Of a DNA stretch of 6,410 nt, positions 4,857 through 6,410 are shown piece after piece. Positions within the stretch are counted from its first letter, which is position 1. Each line of letters begins with the position of its first letter. The stretch comes from an uncultured Chloroflexota bacterium (GTDB taxonomy: Bacteria; Chloroflexota; Dehalococcoidia; UBA3495): NCBI GenBank assembly GCA_913052545.1, contig CAJXEF010000121.1, positions 1-6,410 on the forward strand, in the 5' to 3' direction. The translations under genes and the position numbers were made by a program. The notes under the pieces were generated by a model, which searched no databases, was not told the DNA's origin, and was given only the letters and a program-made list of their open reading frames with translations.

Positions 4857-5203
4857 TATCCCATCGATGCCAGGTGCTTCCCGGCCAGTAAATGCATATG
4901 TAAGTGTTCGATTTCTTGACCTGAATCTTGGCCTTGATTCAGTGTCAATCTGTATCCGCTCAGAGTAGCTCCCTCTCGCCGAGCCATCTCCTCCGCTACC
5001 ACAAACATATGACCCATTATAGGAACCTGACCAGGTCCGATGTATGCAAGAGAGCCAAGATGCATAGTTGGGATTATCAGCAAATGGATAGGAGCCTTTG
5101 GATTTATATCCTTAACTACAATCACTCTCTCGTCACGGTAAATTGGATCTTGGTGTATAGGGTCTCTGATGATGTTACAAAAAACGCAATCTCTGGTTGT
5201 CAT
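4856..5203 (-). CDS. Histidine-triad (HIT) nucleotide-binding/hydrolase protein
   Basis: The 115-residue product has the HIT pattern HLHMHLL (100-106), in which His102 is the expected nucleophile, preceded by LNQGQDSGQEIE (88-99). The N-terminus has CVFCNI (6-11; a CxxC seen in Hint proteins), then DINPKAPIHLLIIP (32-45) and His48. The length and layout are those of Hint/HinT. Members hydrolyse adenosine phosphoramidates, acyl-adenylates or, in Fhit-like forms, ApnA. The first position of the usual QSVxH stretch is changed to QEIEH, so the precise substrate is uncertain. GGAGG lies seven bases before ATG 5203. It sits 36 bases after the acyl-CoA dehydrogenase stop and overlaps yqeK by one base, so the three genes appear to form one transcript. 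Confidence 0.94.
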   Translation of the reverse strand: MTTRDCVFCNIIRDPIHQDPIYRDERVIVVKDINPKAPIHLLIIPTMHLGSLAYIGPGQVPIMGHMFVVAEEMARREGATLSGYRLTLNQGQDSGQEIEHLHMHLLAGKHLASMG

Positions 5204-5239
5204 TTTGCTACCTCCAATCGGAGTTTAAAAGGCTGGTTA

Positions 5240-6376
5240 TTATTCAGTCTCGATTTGTTGAAGAACAGTTTCTTTATGCGAACTTACATCCCCATAACGG
5301 AGTTCTTGTGTTTTGGCCCTCCTGGTATATAACTGTAAGTCATGTTCTTTGGTGAAACCTATCGCTCCGTGACATTGATGGGCCGTGGCGCAAACACGCT
5401 GATAGGCACCACTAACCCAGGCTTTGGCCATCGCTACCTCTCGAAAGGACGGTAAGCCCTCGGAAACTCTCCAGGCGGCCTGATAGGCTATTTGTCTACA
5501 ACCTTCCACATCCGTCGCCATATTGGCGCAGTGATGCTGAACTGCCTGAAAACTTCCCACAGGGCGGCCGAATTGAGTTCGTTGCTTGGCATATTCAACG
5601 GTCATGTCTAGTACCGCGTCTGCACCTCCAAGCATTTCTATACATTGACCAGCTATGGCACGCTGTAGAGCGCTTTCAATAATAGGCCAGCCTTCATTAA
5701 TCGAACCTACGATGCAATCCGATGAGACTTGGAGATTATCGAAAACTATTTCGCATTGATTGTCTAATGCGATAGTGTTGAGTAGATTAATTGTAATGTT
5801 TTCTTGTTTAGAAGGTATCAGGAAAACGGTAATGCCTCGTTCAGGAGGTGCGGTTAAGTCAGTTTTAGCAGCTACAAGCAGCCAATCTGCCGTATGAGCA
5901 TCCTGAACGAAAAGCTTTGTCCCTGATAATTGGTAATTGCCGTTGGCGAGTTCTGAGATTGTTTCAACTCCCCATGGTTCATAAGTAGCTGTTGCTTCGG
6001 TAAGCGCGAATGCGATCTTAGTTGAGCCGGCGCAGATTTGCGGCAAAAAGTCCTGTTTTTGGCTAGCGGAGCCTGCTTCTAATATGGTTAACCCACTCAG
6101 AACTACTGTAGAGAAAAACGGGCTAGGTGCTAGGGTCCGACCCATTTCTTCCAATAAGACTGCTAAATCTGTAAAGGTGCCACCGGTCCCTCCGTAGACC
6201 TCAGGAAAAGCTAATCCTGTCCAGCCAAGGCTGGCGAGCTGCTGCCAGAATTCTTCGGTATAACCTTGGGAGTTGTTCTCCATTTCGCGGACGAACGTTA
6301 AAGGACATTCCTGTGATAGGAACTCCCTGGCGCTATTTTTCAACATAAGCTGAATTTCGGTCAGACCTAGGTCCAT
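5240..6376 (-). CDS. Acyl-CoA dehydrogenase-like protein (FadE partner-subunit type)
   Basis: The 378-residue protein has the acyl-CoA dehydrogenase fold: a helical N-terminus ending in LGWTGLAFPEVYGG (50-63), a beta domain (about 120-220) and a helical C-terminus with QRTQFGRPVGSFQAVQHHCA (265-284) and HGAIGFTKEHDLQLY (336-350). The segment that should bind flavin, normally TEPxxGSD, is degenerate (LTEATATYEPW, 125-135). No Glu stands at the position used by medium-chain enzymes; the end reads TQELRYGDVSSHKE. This suits the second subunit of a heteromeric FadE, in which the partner supplies catalytic residues; that is an inference. GGAGG lies six bases before ATG 6376. It heads the visible operon with HIT and yqeK. 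The 34 bases beyond the start may hold the 3' end of an upstream gene: one frame ends ...CSGPEA before TAA at 6378-6380, too short to call. Confidence 0.92.
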   Translation of the reverse strand: MDLGLTEIQLMLKNSAREFLSQECPLTFVREMENNSQGYTEEFWQQLASLGWTGLAFPEVYGGTGGTFTDLAVLLEEMGRTLAPSPFFSTVVLSGLTILEAGSASQKQDFLPQICAGSTKIAFALTEATATYEPWGVETISELANGNYQLSGTKLFVQDAHTADWLLVAAKTDLTAPPERGITVFLIPSKQENITINLLNTIALDNQCEIVFDNLQVSSDCIVGSINEGWPIIESALQRAIAGQCIEMLGGADAVLDMTVEYAKQRTQFGRPVGSFQAVQHHCANMATDVEGCRQIAYQAAWRVSEGLPSFREVAMAKAWVSGAYQRVCATAHQCHGAIGFTKEHDLQLYTRRAKTQELRYGDVSSHKETVLQQIETE

Positions 6377-6410
6377 ATTATGCCTCCGGGCCGGAACACT
6401 GGGCGCAATC

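Noticed and set aside
4928..5332. 134-codon open frame on the plus strand
   Set aside because: It is antisense to the HIT gene and the end of the acyl-CoA dehydrogenase, both of which have clear family motifs; its translation resembles nothing and no ribosome site precedes it.
6378..6410. 3' end of an upstream gene (minus strand, ending CSGPEA then TAA, or an alternative frame ending GGIIWT)
   Set aside because: Only about ten codons are visible and two frames are possible, so no gene call can be supported.

Overview
The window looks like chromosomal sequence from a bacterium with moderate GC content (roughly 46% by eye). The gene set suggests a marine Chloroflexota of the SAR202 / Dehalococcoidia kind: free-standing Lrp/AsnC RAM-domain protein, many acyl-CoA dehydrogenases, a crotonase, an HpcH/HpaI-type aldolase remnant and a small Cys-rich HTH protein. 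That placement is inference from gene style; the sequence contains no rRNA or other decisive marker.

Layout. Left edge, minus strand: the first 42 codons of an NAD-dependent epimerase/dehydratase (1-127) follow rsmG (210-935), with a separate promoter between them. rsmG and the plus-strand RAM protein (1024-1260) diverge from back-to-back promoters whose -35 hexamers overlap. The RAM gene is followed 38 bases later by an acyl-CoA dehydrogenase (GTG start 1299, to 2474), probably co-transcribed with it. Next comes a 100-residue Cys-rich HTH protein on the minus strand (2538-2840). It diverges from an enoyl-CoA hydratase/isomerase-family gene (3000-3779). The 159 bases between these two are the most structured part of the window: a consensus sigma-70 promoter, two GAAC-N4-GTTC-like palindromes in inverted orientation, and a perfect 38-base palindrome next to the crotonase ribosome site.

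Bases 3778-4240 have no intact gene. Translation in several frames gives, in the right order, segments that resemble an HpcH/HpaI aldolase, so I read this stretch as a decayed, internally deleted copy. The right third is a minus-strand operon: acyl-CoA dehydrogenase (6376-5240), HIT protein (5203-4856), YqeK-type HD hydrolase (4856-4266). The last two overlap by one base.

Functionally, the two dehydrogenases and the crotonase point to beta-oxidation-like breakdown of CoA thioesters. The HIT and YqeK proteins both belong to families acting on nucleotide polyphosphates such as Ap4A. The dehydrogenases have different active-site features: one keeps a candidate base on an internal helix, the other has a degenerate flavin-binding segment and no obvious base. 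This resembles the two subunit types of heteromeric FadE enzymes, although the two genes are far apart and divergent here. I see no tRNA, rRNA, CRISPR array or insertion sequence.
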